Positions 28,401-37,709 of a stretch of 64,000 nucleotides of DNA are shown here, piece by piece (the stretch's first letter is position 1; every line of letters starts with the position of its first letter). A program made the position numbers and the translations under genes. Source of the stretch: Flavilitoribacter nigricans DSM 23189 = NBRC 102662 (GTDB lineage: Bacteria > Bacteroidota > Bacteroidia > Chitinophagales > Saprospiraceae); assembly GCF_002646595.1 (NCBI RefSeq), contig NZ_PDUD01000049.1, positions 34,083 through 98,082 on the forward strand, read 5' to 3'. The notes under the pieces are model-generated. The model saw only the letters and a list, made by a program, of their open reading frames with translations. It was not told the DNA's origin and made no database searches.

Positions 28401-31400
28401 AGATCGCGCACCAGTACGTGCCAGTCGAGATCCGTATTGGCCGGCAACGGCCCGATCTTCACCGGCAGGTCGGCATACGCATAACTTTCGTAAACCTCCT
28501 GATTGAGCAGCACCTGAAATTTCTCCGAAGTGTGGGCGTGTTCGAAATTCATTTCAAAATAGAACTGCCCGTCATCCGTACAGATCGGTTCTGATAACTT
28601 CAGCGGGCCGATCTCGCAGACCGTCGTCGGGCAATTCACTGGCAGGTGGGCGTCCGATGCGCAGTGTTCATTGTTGGTACTCTCCGCATCGCGGACCAGG
28701 ATATGCCAGTCCTTGATCCCTTCGGGGGATAAAGGGCCGACTTTGAGGGGGAGATCCGCGTACGCATAACTTTCGTAGAGCTCTCCGTTGAGAAAGAGTT
28801 TGAATCGATCCGAGGTATTGGCGTGCTCAAAGTTCATTTCAAAAAAGAACTTGCCGTCGTCCGTACAGATCGCATCGGATAATTTCAGCGCGCCGATCTC
28901 GCAAACCGGTACGGGGCAATCTACGATCAGATGAGCGTCCGAAGCACAGTGCTCATTGCTGTCGCTGCCGGCATCGCGTACCAGCACGTGCCAGTCCTTC
29001 AGATCCTTAACCGGTAGCGGACCGACTTTGATCGGTAGACTCACGTAGGCATAACTCTCGTACAGATCCCCGTTCAGGAACAGCTGGAATTTATCCGTGG
29101 TGTTCTCGTGCTCGAAATTCATTTCAAAAAAGAACTGCCCGTCTTCGGTACAAATCGCTTCGGAGAGTTTCAGCTCTCCTATCTTGCAGGTTTCGGGATT
29201 ACAATTGACGGCCGCCAATTTGCCATCTTCGGCGCAAAGACCGGACAGGTCTTCCACCAGAATATGCCAATCGGTAGTGCCGTCGGCTGGTAGCGGACCG
29301 ACCGTTACGGGCAGTTCCTGATACGGGTATTGTTCGTAGAGTTCGCCGTTGAGCAATAGCTTGAATGCGTCGGTATTATTTTTGTGATCAAAATCGAGTT
29401 TAAAGAAAAATTCCCCGGGCACATCACCGCATATCGGTTCGGAGATCCGGAGGTGACCGATCCGGCATTCGTCCGGGTAGCAGCTTACGGGCGGTAGTTT
29501 GGCCTCCTGTCCGCAGTTCTGGGAGGCGTCCTTTACGGTGATCAACCAATCCGTTACCCCGTCGGCCGGCAGTGGTCCCACCCGGATCGGGAGCGCCGGG
29601 TAATCGAATACCCCGAACACCTCATCGTTCACCACTACCTGAAACGTGTTGGAAACATTGCGGTAATCGAAATCCAGATTAAAATAGAACCCGCCGTTAT
29701 CGAGACAGACCGGTCCGGAAATATCCAGCGCGCCGATCTCACACTGGGTGAAATTGCAAACCGCGCCGCTGACTACCGAGAATTGCTCGCAGCTGTCGGA
29801 AGCGTCGACCACCCGAATACCCCACTGGATCTCACTGGCATCCGTGGTGAAGGGCCCCAGGCGCACCGGCAGGTCCGCGTAGGCGTAGGTCTCGTAGGTC
29901 TCTTCGTTGATACGCAGTTCGAAGGTTTCCGAGGTATTCCAGTGGTCGAAATCCAGTTGCAGGTAAAATTCGTTGTTGGTACCCGGCGTGCAGATCGGTC
30001 CCGACAACTTCAGGTCGCCGATCTCACACTGTTTGGGCTGGCAGTCTACCGCCGCAAACTTGGTATCGCTGGCGCAGTGTTCGTACTGATCCTGCACGAG
30101 CACATGCCAGTCCGTGGTGCCGTCGGCCGGAAGCGGCCCCACCCGCACGGGTAGCTGATCGTAACCGTAGCTTTCGAAAACTTCACCGTTCAGTACAACC
30201 TGGAATCGCTCGGAGGTATTGCGGTATTTAAAATCCAGCTTGAAGAAGAAGGCGCCATTGTCGTTACAGACCGGGCCGGAAAGATGGAGCGGACCGATCT
30301 CACAGTCGGCCGGCTGGCAATCTACCGCCTCAAACTTGGTATCGCTGGCGCAGGGACCGGCTGCGTCCTGCACCAGTACGTGCCAGTCGGTAAGCCCGTC
30401 GGCCGGGAGCGGCCCGACCCGTATGGGCAGATCCGAGTAGGCGTAATTCTTGTAAACTTCCTGATTGAGCAATAGCTGGAACGTGCCGGAAGTACGGGCG
30501 TGTTCAAAATCCAGTTTGAAATAGAACTGGTCGGAATCGATGCACGATCTTTCGGTAATGTGCAGCGCACCGATCTCGCAGTTGTTAGGGGGACAGGCTA
30601 CCGGTTCCAGATAAATATCCTGGTCGCACAGTTCGGATGCGTCGCGTACGAGGATCTTATAGCCGGTTTTGCCGTCGCCGGGAAATGGCCCAAGACGCAG
30701 CGGTAGATTAGCGTAGGCCTGGGCGGTATATTGTTCGTCGTTCACAAATACATAAAACTGGCCGGTCGGTGTGAAGTGATCAAAGTCCAGTTTGATGTAA
30801 AACATGCCGTCATCGGTACATTCCGTGGCCTCAGCTTGGAGTGGCCCGATGCGGCACGTGGGACAGGGGACGTCGAAATCAAAAGTATAGCAGCAATTGG
30901 GGTACTGGGGATCGCATACGATCCACTTGTCGTAATTCTGGCTGGGGATCGGAAAGCTGACGGCCTCACTTCCGTCCGCGTTGCCCTGCCAGACCTCCCC
31001 GGCTTCGTTGGTGATGTGCAGGGCACCGGATAGATTGGCGCCCTTCACCTTGATCTTGGTATAGTAATTCCCGTCAAAACTGCATTCGATCGCTCCGAGT
31101 TCTACGCCCTCGATCCGGCATTCCGGTGGGCAGCCTGCATTCAGCAGGTCTACGCTTACGCAGCAATCGGGGCGATCGTTCACACAAACGGTCACATCAA
31201 AAACCTCCTGATCACTCAGTACGCGGATCTGCTCCAGTTGGAGCGGCAGGTCGGCTGTACTGAAATAACCCCGGAAGCTGTTGTTGATATAGACATCGAA
31301 GTTAGTGTTGGTCGTTGAGGGCAGCGCAAAATCAATACCGACGGTATAGACATTTACGTCGCTATTGTTAGCATCGCAGTTGAGGATCTCCGCTTTCAGG

Positions 31401-32020
31401 TCCGATAGGGTACAGGGCTCGTGGTAAAAGCAAAGATTATCGAAGGCAAATTCCTGCCCGCCGATCAGCAACTCCTCGATCTTACCGCGGAGGCAGACCT
31501 GAGCGTTGAAGGGGAAATTGCTGTCGTTATTGGGCAGCGGACTAACTTCGAGAAATACTCCCGGCGCGATCTCTGCGGGAACGTCCGAAAAATCCGGAAT
31601 GACCCGGATCGGCTGACCGTTAACGGCGATATTCTCTTCACCGCCGCCGTCTACGATGTTGAAACAGAGCCCGTTGACGGGCAGGTCCAGTTGAGTGAAA
31701 TCAAATTTGAGGTTAATGTTACTGATGAACAGGGACTGGCCGTCCAGAGCGGTCTGGTTGCCGAAGATATCTTCGGTAACGGAAACGTTCCAGAAACCGA
31801 TCTCATCACTGTTACTGTAGATGAAATTTTCCAGATAAACGTCGACCCCTTTTAGGTTAAAAGCGAGGTCTCCCGCCGACTGACCGGCATCCCGGCCGTA
31901 AACGGCATTGGCCGGCAGGTCTTCAAAACGGATACAAGTGTCGTTCTGTGCATGTAGTGAGAGTATGTTGATCCAACAAAAAAGAAAAAGCAACCCATTA
32001 ATTTTCAGGAATTTGAGCAT
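25430..32020 (-). CDS. Giant T9SS-secreted protein with ~16 tandem repeats, dockerin-like and cohesin-like modules
   Basis: 2196 residues. Signal peptide to ~25 (ending LHAQ); N-terminal beta domain (~26-200); about 16 repeats of ~93 residues (~201-1690); a second copy of the N-terminal-type domain (~1690-1855, sharing AVN.QP, PA.IAPGV.LEV and LDN.C); paired dockerin-like calcium loops (GDTNLDNVANHIDLLNIGL and DANGDGRIDRADRGPIMEHY, ~1862-1950); a cohesin-like beta-sandwich (~1965-2105: PIPVGGTFQVPIVFG, YGIAFTITFDPTVI); and a T9SS type A sorting domain (~2125-2196, LNIFPNPTSGEVLI ... SGIYMLRIQLGKYTISRKVVKV). It is a likely surface adhesin or scaffold. Neighbours give no functional clue. Confidence 0.9.
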   Translation of the reverse strand: MLKFLKINGLLFLFCWINILSLHAQNDTCIRFEDLPANAVYGRDAGQSAGDLAFNLKGVDVYLENFIYSNSDEIGFWNVSVTEDIFGNQTALDGQSLFISNINLKFDFTQLDLPVNGLCFNIVDGGGEENIAVNGQPIRVIPDFSDVPAEIAPGVFLEVSPLPNNDSNFPFNAQVCLRGKIEELLIGGQEFAFDNLCFYHEPCTLSDLKAEILNCDANNSDVNVYTVGIDFALPSTTNTNFDVYINNSFRGYFSTADLPLQLEQIRVLSDQEVFDVTVCVNDRPDCCVSVDLLNAGCPPECRIEGVELGAIECSFDGNYYTKIKVKGANLSGALHITNEAGEVWQGNADGSEAVSFPIPSQNYDKWIVCDPQYPNCCYTFDFDVPCPTCRIGPLQAEATECTDDGMFYIKLDFDHFTPTGQFYVFVNDEQYTAQAYANLPLRLGPFPGDGKTGYKILVRDASELCDQDIYLEPVACPPNNCEIGALHITERSCIDSDQFYFKLDFEHARTSGTFQLLLNQEVYKNYAYSDLPIRVGPLPADGLTDWHVLVQDAAGPCASDTKFEAVDCQPADCEIGPLHLSGPVCNDNGAFFFKLDFKYRNTSERFQVVLNGEVFESYGYDQLPVRVGPLPADGTTDWHVLVQDQYEHCASDTKFAAVDCQPKQCEIGDLKLSGPICTPGTNNEFYLQLDFDHWNTSETFELRINEETYETYAYADLPVRLGPFTTDASEIQWGIRVVDASDSCEQFSVVSGAVCNFTQCEIGALDISGPVCLDNGGFYFNLDFDYRNVSNTFQVVVNDEVFGVFDYPALPIRVGPLPADGVTDWLITVKDASQNCGQEAKLPPVSCYPDECRIGHLRISEPICGDVPGEFFFKLDFDHKNNTDAFKLLLNGELYEQYPYQELPVTVGPLPADGTTDWHILVEDLSGLCAEDGKLAAVNCNPETCKIGELKLSEAICTEDGQFFFEMNFEHENTTDKFQLFLNGDLYESYAYVSLPIKVGPLPVKDLKDWHVLVRDAGSDSNEHCASDAHLIVDCPVPVCEIGALKLSDAICTDDGKFFFEMNFEHANTSDRFKLFLNGELYESYAYADLPLKVGPLSPEGIKDWHILVRDAESTNNEHCASDAHLPVNCPTTVCEIGPLKLSEPICTDDGQFYFEMNFEHAHTSEKFQVLLNQEVYESYAYADLPVKIGPLPANTDLDWHVLVRDLSNTNSSPCASDAKLAAPVCPGGACKIGELHLVETYCTDDGQQFYTQLDFQHEGTSQEFQLFLNDEKYGIFAYEDLPLKLGPFNALIDLEWKLLVKDISGNCAADIHFSAPDCPGGGNDCNISNLQIERYPCIGGQFLVDLSFDIQDPGAKGYYVFTNGQISGPYSYEAPFITLGPFAGDGSTVYDFLVIDIDDPSCYGYYELGPVDCSNPCSIGEVFAEAHECGADGGFMVDVAFDYDKVGSSGFTIRTNGQQFGSFEYGQDFYTIGPLAGDGTTTYEIVVIDNDKPDCRNFTTIDPIDCLPCRIGALDYSVQCLENSKTFVLNLDFEYENPDSDRFTLAIGDQVVGSFLYTDLPLEKTLELPGSGELIVAVWDSENPSCAQKAEFSIPCCYLSELTVEAAPCENDGELWVDLDFDYYNVSNTFQVVYGPAGGTLEVLEFAYTDLPITLGPLPGQAATDWYFEVTDLGYFCQSSAELSTQYCDNDACAEWDQTPAGAYGPITGYDPGDLIDEEDGLQLSFAPANAANCDCAVFVTKASTFPAFSAGNGQVVLLDNSGAMISAPGYEIQQLSVDYYFTGNEVLLAVNDQPVVAAAHPLDLPAAIAPGVKLEVTASSNDGRNGRMVFSGAIYRLGFLSRGKWVLDNFCNDKTEKEDEVWPGDTNLDNVANHIDLLNIGLAYGQQGPPRTNAEIKWEAQQSENWSDQYFDSDLNYKHADANGDGRIDRADRGPIMEHYGLVHGPLPVFTDVPATENDPPLYVDFAASSSPIPVGGTFQVPIVFGTEAIPVEDIYGIAFTITFDPTVIDPASIEVVYPESWLGQTGEDLLTLDRTLEASGRIDVALTRINKVNVGGYGAIASLIGAIDDIAGKHTVVEITEVVAIRANEDRVPVNGIPTKVEFTEELKPEIGYIDLNASLNIFPNPTSGEVLITTRFNYPIEKIRILDGYGNPTGIEVAGKNRINLQDLPSGIYMLRIQLGKYTISRKVVKVN
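26945..31420 (-). repeat. Coding tandem repeat array, ~16 units of about 280 bp
   Basis: Units begin (right to left) near 31418, 31120, 30852, 30577, 30305, 30030, 29745, 29467, 29187, 28900, 28618, 28330, 28040, 27765, 27492 and 27225. Each begins C-x-I-G-x-L and closes with a Cys. Typical internal blocks are F-(Y/F)-(F/L)-x-(L/M)-(D/N)-F, LN-x-E-(V/L)-Y, Y-x-x-LP-(I/V)-(R/K)-(V/L)-GPL and (D/E)WH(V/I)LV-(R/Q)-D. Units 4 to 12 are the most alike; the outer ones have diverged. Confidence 0.9.
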
Positions 32021-32237
32021 GGCTGGTGTTTATTACGTGTTCATGAAATCTTCATGTTACAAAAATGCGGTTTCCAAAAAGGAATGAAAAAAATGTTTAC
32101 GCTCTATTTTTGGAAAAAAATGCCTAAAGTTTAGTTAAAAACTTGATTTAGAGTCCTGATTTACCGAAATTTGTGAGGAATTAAAATTTGAGATTTTTAT
32201 TTTTAATATTTGATTTTCCCGGACGCTGAAATTGGCT

Positions 32238-33692
32238 ATGATCCAGCACAAATTAATTGATTTACTACGGCAATTCAACCGAAAAGAAATGACGCGATTC
32301 CGGGAGTTTGTGCATTCGCCTTATTTCAACAAGCACCGGGACGTGCGGGCGCTCACCCAATACCTGGATAGCTGCTATCCGGAATTCAGCGCTTTTCAGT
32401 GTGATCGCTACCGGGTTTATAAAAAAGTATTCCCGCGAAAAGCGCACGATCAGGGCAAACTGGCCGTGGTGTTTACCTACACCTACCGGCTGGCCGAACA
32501 GTTCCTGGCGCAGGAAATGCTCCGTTCCGGGGAGGCGGAAACCAACCACCTGCTGCTGCGTGGTATGCGGCAGGTAAAAGCCTTCGAACTCTACCAGAAA
32601 GTGCTGGATCGTTCGGGGGCTCAACTGGAAAATGCGGGCGAGCAGTCCAGTACCCACTGGTGGCATCGCTACCAGATGGCCTCCGAGCGGGATTACTTCC
32701 TCAATCACATTATTGCCAAGCGGGATCTTTCCGGGCTGAATGTGATGGAGGAGCAGCTGGATCGCTTCTATCTGGCGGAAAAACTGAAAAACGCCGTAGA
32801 GGCTCAGGTGCGCCGGAATATGGTGAAGGTGGAAACCGAAAGCCGGATGCTGGATTCCGCCGTGAGAGAGGTAGCCGAAAACCTGGAAGTATACCGGAAT
32901 ATCCCGGCGATCTATCTCTATTACAAACTCTTTGAAATGCTGCGTGAAAAAGATCACCGGCACTATTACGAGGCCCTGCAGGAACTGAAAAGCGGAGAAT
33001 CCTGTTTTCCGCCCCCCGAGCGGGCGAGCCTCTATAATTATTTTCAGAATTACTGCATCCGGGAGATCAACCAGAACAATCTGGAGTTCCTGCAGGAATT
33101 GTTCCGACTGTACCAGTCCCAACTGGAGCAGGAACTCCTGCTGGAGGAGGGCTATCTTTCGGAATGGCATTATAAAAATATCGTCACGGTAGGTTTGCGA
33201 CTGGAAGAACTGGACTGGGTCCATGAATTCATCCGGACTTATCGGGACCGATTGCGGCCGGAAGTAGCGGACAATGCGTATCGCTTCAACCTGGCGGCTT
33301 ATTACCATGAAGCCAAAGTATACGGAAAAGTACTTGATCTGTTGATAAAGGTGGAATATCGGGATCCCCGTTACAACCTGGGAGCCAAGGCATTATTGCT
33401 GCGGACCTACTACGAACTGGAAGAAGACGAAGCGCTTTACTCGCTTGTAGATTCCTTTTTGCAGTACCTGCAACGCAACCAAAAAATGTCGGACGCCCGC
33501 CGGGAAGGATTTTATCATCTCTTCCGGATGACGCGTCGCGCTGCCCACATTCGTTCCCGTCTGGGATACGATAAAAAGGAGAAAACGGCAAAGGATCTGG
33601 ATCGTCTGAAAAGAGAGCTGGAAACGACCGGAGGCATACTAAATCAGTCCTGGTTGGAAGCAAAAATGGACGAAATAGCAAAATATTGTTAA
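32238..33692 (+). CDS. Large helical protein, unknown function
   Basis: 484 residues, almost entirely alpha-helical, with many Tyr/Leu/Glu-rich helix pairs (YLYYKLFEMLREKDHRHYYE, YNYFQNYCIREINQNNLEF, AKALLLRTYYELEEDEALY) in a TPR-like or solenoid pattern. No signal peptide or membrane segment. The N-terminus (LIDLLRQFNRKEMTRFREFV, SPYFNKHRDVRAL) is a motif I associate with a Saprospiria/Bacteroidota family of unknown function. Start at ATG 32238; the open frame also contains a TTG two codons earlier. Expressed alone, downstream of 217 bp of AT-rich intergenic DNA. Confidence 0.75.
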   Translation: MIQHKLIDLLRQFNRKEMTRFREFVHSPYFNKHRDVRALTQYLDSCYPEFSAFQCDRYRVYKKVFPRKAHDQGKLAVVFTYTYRLAEQFLAQEMLRSGEAETNHLLLRGMRQVKAFELYQKVLDRSGAQLENAGEQSSTHWWHRYQMASERDYFLNHIIAKRDLSGLNVMEEQLDRFYLAEKLKNAVEAQVRRNMVKVETESRMLDSAVREVAENLEVYRNIPAIYLYYKLFEMLREKDHRHYYEALQELKSGESCFPPPERASLYNYFQNYCIREINQNNLEFLQELFRLYQSQLEQELLLEEGYLSEWHYKNIVTVGLRLEELDWVHEFIRTYRDRLRPEVADNAYRFNLAAYYHEAKVYGKVLDLLIKVEYRDPRYNLGAKALLLRTYYELEEDEALYSLVDSFLQYLQRNQKMSDARREGFYHLFRMTRRAAHIRSRLGYDKKEKTAKDLDRLKRELETTGGILNQSWLEAKMDEIAKYC

Positions 33693-33809
33693 AATAGAAA
33701 CCTTTTGTTGATAAATCGAGTATAAACTCTAAAATTGTATACGAAAAAGTTGACTTTATTGGTTATTTTACGTCTAAATACACGAATGTATAATCAAATT
33801 AGGTTACCC

Positions 33810-35069
33810 ATGACCAAAAGATCACTAATTAATACTATAATTTGCACATTTTTGGCAGTATGGTTTTCCCCCTTGTCGGCCCAGAATTTCAGTACGGCCG
33901 AGCGTGGAATAGCTGTTTACTATGCCGATTACCTGGAAGGTCAGCCGACCGCTTACGGCGAAGTTTATCGCCGTAATGAGCTGACTGCCGCCCACCGCTC
34001 CCTGCCCGCCGGGACCCTTCTGAAGGTGACCCGTCTGGACAATCAACGGTCCGTCGTAGTACGGGTCAATGACCGCGGAGCATTCTGCGACGGTTGCGTG
34101 GTGGATCTTTCCAAAGCAGCGGCCATCCAACTCGATCTCATTCGCTCCGGTAGAGCGATGGTTTCCGTCGATGTGGTTGGTCAGCAGGCACCGAACGTAG
34201 CTGCGGATACCCGTTTACAGCGTGAGAATATCGCCCTGTACGAACGGCCGACCTACAGTACCGTTCCGGCCAATCGTCATTCTTCATATCCAAGACCGGA
34301 TGCCGGTTTCCAGACGGGTAATACCTACGCGAAATCTGCACCGTCCAGCTACGGAGAGACGCAGCCCATGCGGATCAATGTAAGTCCGACCCCGGCTGCA
34401 CCGGCAACGACGAATACGGCTAGCGGAAATTCCAACCTGCAGGCTAAGGGAGGACTGAATGCTTACAATCAGATCGAAGCTTTCGATTCCTATAATTACT
34501 ATAAAGCCCAGCAGGCGGAGCGCAGAGCGGTGAACAATACCGCACGTTCCGAAGCGGAAACTTACGAGCGCCTGCGTGCCCGGGGATTGTTGCCCGAGGA
34601 GAACGCCACGAACAACGACGCTTCGTTCTACGACAGAGGAGGTTTACAACAGCCTTCCAGCTACGATGAACCGGAGATCACGGCCCGGGGGGCTACTCCT
34701 AATCCGCAGGCTTACGTGCAGTACAGCAATTCACCGACTTCTCTGGTACAGCCGCAGTCGTACGGTGCCGAATCTTCCCGGATCTCTCCGCAGTTGACGG
34801 CAAAGTCGCCATTGGCGTCCGTATCGGCCCGGGGTTCCTACGCTATTCAAATGGCTTCTTACCGCAACTTTGACAACGCACAGCGTCAGTTGCAGAAGTT
34901 GAAGCAAATGGGAATGGCTACGGCCTACTTGCTGGAAACAGATTACAAAGGAGACAAGCTGTATAAAGTGCTGAATGGTCCTTTCGGTGATAAGGAAACG
35001 GCGACCGGTGAGCTGGCCCGTTACAAAAGGGACTATTTGCTGGATGGGATCGTGATCCTGCTGAATTAA
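33810..35069 (+). CDS. RlpA-like double-psi beta-barrel protein with C-terminal SPOR domain
   Basis: 419 residues. Signal peptide (MTKRSLINTIICTFLAVW ... AQ, cut near 25). An RlpA-type double-psi barrel at ~33-125 contains GIAVYYADYLEGQPTAYGE, RVNDRGAF and VVDLSKAAA, including the Asp of the lytic transglycosylase site. A long low-complexity Asn/Ser/Pro/Tyr linker (~130-330) leads to a SPOR domain (~340-419, GSYAIQMASYRNFDNAQRQL ... KVLNGPFG) that binds denuded septal peptidoglycan. Likely a periplasmic or outer-membrane enzyme in daughter-cell separation. It lacks a lipobox, unlike E. coli RlpA. ATG 33810 gives the proper signal peptide; the frame opens at 33735. Confidence 0.9.
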   Translation: MTKRSLINTIICTFLAVWFSPLSAQNFSTAERGIAVYYADYLEGQPTAYGEVYRRNELTAAHRSLPAGTLLKVTRLDNQRSVVVRVNDRGAFCDGCVVDLSKAAAIQLDLIRSGRAMVSVDVVGQQAPNVAADTRLQRENIALYERPTYSTVPANRHSSYPRPDAGFQTGNTYAKSAPSSYGETQPMRINVSPTPAAPATTNTASGNSNLQAKGGLNAYNQIEAFDSYNYYKAQQAERRAVNNTARSEAETYERLRARGLLPEENATNNDASFYDRGGLQQPSSYDEPEITARGATPNPQAYVQYSNSPTSLVQPQSYGAESSRISPQLTAKSPLASVSARGSYAIQMASYRNFDNAQRQLQKLKQMGMATAYLLETDYKGDKLYKVLNGPFGDKETATGELARYKRDYLLDGIVILLN

Positions 35070-35093
35070 TTCGCAGCAATCGATCCGAAGGGA

Positions 35094-35136
35094 GGAGCAG
35101 AGCACTAAGTGTGTGCTCTGCTCCTTTTTATTTTTA
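35094..35136 (+). terminator. Intrinsic terminator after the RlpA/SPOR gene, shared with ilvN end
   Basis: Perfect 12-bp stem (35094-35105 with 35113-35124, 7-nt loop) followed by TTTTTATTTTT in the plus direction. The T-tract touches the ilvN stop codon (35134-35136). In the minus direction the stem has no T-run. Confidence 0.9.
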
Positions 35137-35688
35137 GTGACCCGTGCCGTTTGTATTGACCTGCTCTTCCAGAGAAGCCAGATATTTGTTCAGGCGTTCC
35201 ATTGGCTTCACGATCGCGATCCGTCCGGATCTGACAAATTCATAAATACCAATATTGGTCAATTCTTCGAGTAAAGCCTCCGTCTCGTGTTCGTGACCGG
35301 TTTTTTCGATGACGATGTATTCCGGTTCGATCATCAGCACTTTGGCGTTGTGTTGCCGGATCAGGGTCTCCACCTTGTTGCTGTTGGCAAAAATGTGGGT
35401 CGGTACCTTATAGAGAGCTACCTCCTGGTAAACGATCTCATCGGGCTCGTAGTAAAAAGCCTTGACCACGTCGATCTGCTTTTCCAGCTGAGCGACCAGT
35501 TTCTCCACCATATCGCGGGTGACCCGGACTACGATCGTAAACCGGTAGATGCCCTTCATAGAGGATTTGGAGGTCGTTAGACTTTCGACATTAATGTGCC
35601 GGCGGGTAAAAACGGAAACTACCCGGGATAACATACCGGTCTCGTTTTCCGTAAATACGATTATCGTATATTTCAGTTTTTCTGACAT
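35134..35688 (-). CDS. ilvN: Acetolactate synthase small (regulatory) subunit
   Basis: 184 residues. N-terminal ACT domain (~5-80: YTIIVFTENETGMLSRVVSV, FTRRHINVESL) that binds valine for feedback inhibition, followed by the C-terminal IlvN domain (~95-175: ALYKVPTHIFANS, GRIAIVKPMERLNKYLASL). It activates and regulates the IlvB catalytic subunit encoded 95 nt upstream. Last gene of the minus-strand ilvD-ilvB-ilvN cluster. Full length for Bacteroidota forms. Confidence 0.96.
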   Translation of the reverse strand: MSEKLKYTIIVFTENETGMLSRVVSVFTRRHINVESLTTSKSSMKGIYRFTIVVRVTRDMVEKLVAQLEKQIDVVKAFYYEPDEIVYQEVALYKVPTHIFANSNKVETLIRQHNAKVLMIEPEYIVIEKTGHEHETEALLEELTNIGIYEFVRSGRIAIVKPMERLNKYLASLEEQVNTNGTGH

Positions 35689-35783
35689 GTTCTGTGTTTA
35701 TACTAGTCCGACGGCGGAAGGAAACCGATCAAAAGCATTGACCTGGCGGTCTCCTTTCGCCGTCTACCATTAGTCCTTTAAAA

Positions 35784-37535
35784 TCATTTCACGTCCGCTG
35801 CTTCCAGAACGATCTCATCTACCGCTTTACCGGAAGCGACCATTGGGAATACATTGTGTTCTTTTTCTACCATCACGTGCAGCAGATAGGGGCCGTCGTG
35901 GGCCAGCATTTCTGCCACGCCGGATTTCAGCTCCTCTTCCGAAGTGATCGTTTTACCCTTCACCCCGAAACCTTCGGCGATCTTGATAAAATCGGGATTT
36001 TGCAGCTCTACGGAAGAGTAGCGGCGGTCGTGGAACAGTTCCTGCCACTGGCGTACCATACCGAGGTAGTTATTGTCCAGCAGAACGATCTTTACTCCGG
36101 TTTTCCACTGGGCGCACATACCGAGTTCCTGAATGGTCATCTGGAAACCGCCGTCACCGATGAAAGCAACCACTTCGCGCTCGGGTTGTGCGAACTTCGC
36201 ACCGAAGGCTGCGGGCAGACCGTAACCCATGGTACCGGCGCCACCGGAAGAAACCCACTGGTTGGTATCCATGAAGCGGTAATAACGGGCCGCCATCATC
36301 TGGTGCTGTCCGACATCGGTCGCTACGATCGCTTTCCCTTCCGTCTGGTCGGACACTTCCTTGATCACCTGTCCCATCCGCAGATGTCCCTCTTCGGAAG
36401 AAGACAGGGCGTGTTTGTATACTTTTTCGTATTCGATCTTATCGCAATCCCGGAAAGTTTGTACCCACTCGGAATGGGAGCGCTGTTCTACCATCGGCAA
36501 CAGCTTCTCCAGGGCCAGTTTGGCGTCCGAAAGGATCGGAACATCCGCTTTGACATTTTTATTGATCTCGGATGGATCGATCTCGATGTGGATCACCTTG
36601 GCCTGCTTGGCGTATTTTTCCAAGTTTCCCGTCACCCGGTCGTCGAAGCGCATACCGATGGCGATCATGACATCGCACTCGTTCTGCTTTAAATTCGGTC
36701 CGTAGTTGCCGTGCATACCCAACATACCGGTATGCAGGGGGTGGTCGGAAGGAATGGTCGACAGGCCGTGAATGGTACAGGCCAGCGGAATGCCGGTCTT
36801 TTCCACAAAAGTCTTGAAAACTTCCTGGGCGTGAGCGATCTGGATACCGTGGCCGGCCAGGATCATCGGCTTCTTGGCCTCGTTGATCAGTTTGGCCGCT
36901 TCTTTCAGGCTCTCCGGATCGGGCATCGGATACGGATGGTAGCTCCGGATCACGGAGATCTTCCGGTATTCGAAATCCATCAACTCGATCTGGGCATTCT
37001 TGGTAATGTCGATTACCACCGGGCCGGGTCGGCCGGAATTGGCGATATAGAAGGCCTTGGCAAAAATAGCCGGGATCTCCTCCGCTTTGGTGATCTGGTA
37101 ATTCCACTTGGTGACCGGCATGGTACAGTTGATCACGTCCGTCTCCTGGAAAGCATCAGTACCCAGCAGTTTCCGGAAAACCTGGCCGGTAATGCAGACC
37201 AGAGGTGTGGAATCCAGCAGGGCATCGGCCAGGCCGGTAACGAGGTTCATGGCACCGGGGCCGGACGTGGCCATACAGACGCCCGTCTGGCGTGTGACCC
37301 GGGCGTAGCCTTCTGCGGCGTGTACGGCTCCCTGTTCGTGGCGCGGGAGTACGTGCGTGAGCTGATCTTCGTAGTGATACAACTCGTCGTAAACCGGCAT
37401 AATTGCGCCACCCGGATAGCCGAAGATCGTATCGACCCCTTCGGCGATCAGGCACCGCAGAACTGCTTCGGCGCCATTGATCTGAGGCTTGGATACGGGA
37501 GAAGGCTTGGTATTAAATTCAGTCTGTGCTTTCAT
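35784..37535 (-). CDS. ilvB: Acetolactate synthase large (catalytic) subunit
   Basis: 583-residue thiamine-diphosphate enzyme that joins two pyruvates to acetolactate, or pyruvate with 2-oxobutyrate, the first common step of valine, leucine and isoleucine synthesis. Catalytic Glu67 lies in [16 protein letters not shown]. The FAD/central domain is present, and the ThDP motif starts with [12 protein letters not shown] and ends at [10 protein letters not shown]. Length is normal. It sits between ilvD (174 nt upstream) and ilvN (95 nt downstream) on the minus strand, probably as one transcript. No ilvC is present in the window. Confidence 0.97.
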   Translation of the reverse strand: MKAQTEFNTKPSPVSKPQINGAEAVLRCLIAEGVDTIFGYPGGAIMPVYDELYHYEDQLTHVLPRHEQGAVHAAEGYARVTRQTGVCMATSGPGAMNLVTGLADALLDSTPLVCITGQVFRKLLGTDAFQETDVINCTMPVTKWNYQITKAEEIPAIFAKAFYIANSGRPGPVVIDITKNAQIELMDFEYRKISVIRSYHPYPMPDPESLKEAAKLINEAKKPMILAGHGIQIAHAQEVFKTFVEKTGIPLACTIHGLSTIPSDHPLHTGMLGMHGNYGPNLKQNECDVMIAIGMRFDDRVTGNLEKYAKQAKVIHIEIDPSEINKNVKADVPILSDAKLALEKLLPMVEQRSHSEWVQTFRDCDKIEYEKVYKHALSSSEEGHLRMGQVIKEVSDQTEGKAIVATDVGQHQMMAARYYRFMDTNQWVSSGGAGTMGYGLPAAFGAKFAQPEREVVAFIGDGGFQMTIQELGMCAQWKTGVKIVLLDNNYLGMVRQWQELFHDRRYSSVELQNPDFIKIAEGFGVKGKTITSEEELKSGVAEMLAHDGPYLLHVMVEKEHNVFPMVASGKAVDEIVLEAADVK

Positions 37536-37709
37536 GGTTTGGTAACAATTGTAATAAGCGGGGCCCGTTTTTTAAGGCCGTTAGCTTCGTGCTAAAATGA
37601 TTAGGGTATTATACGTGTTCAATTATGAGCAGGAGGAAAAGCGCGGAAAGCTTCGGAGCATCCCAAAAACTTTTCCTCCGGTTGATCAAATTGTGATCAC
37701 CCCCAACGA

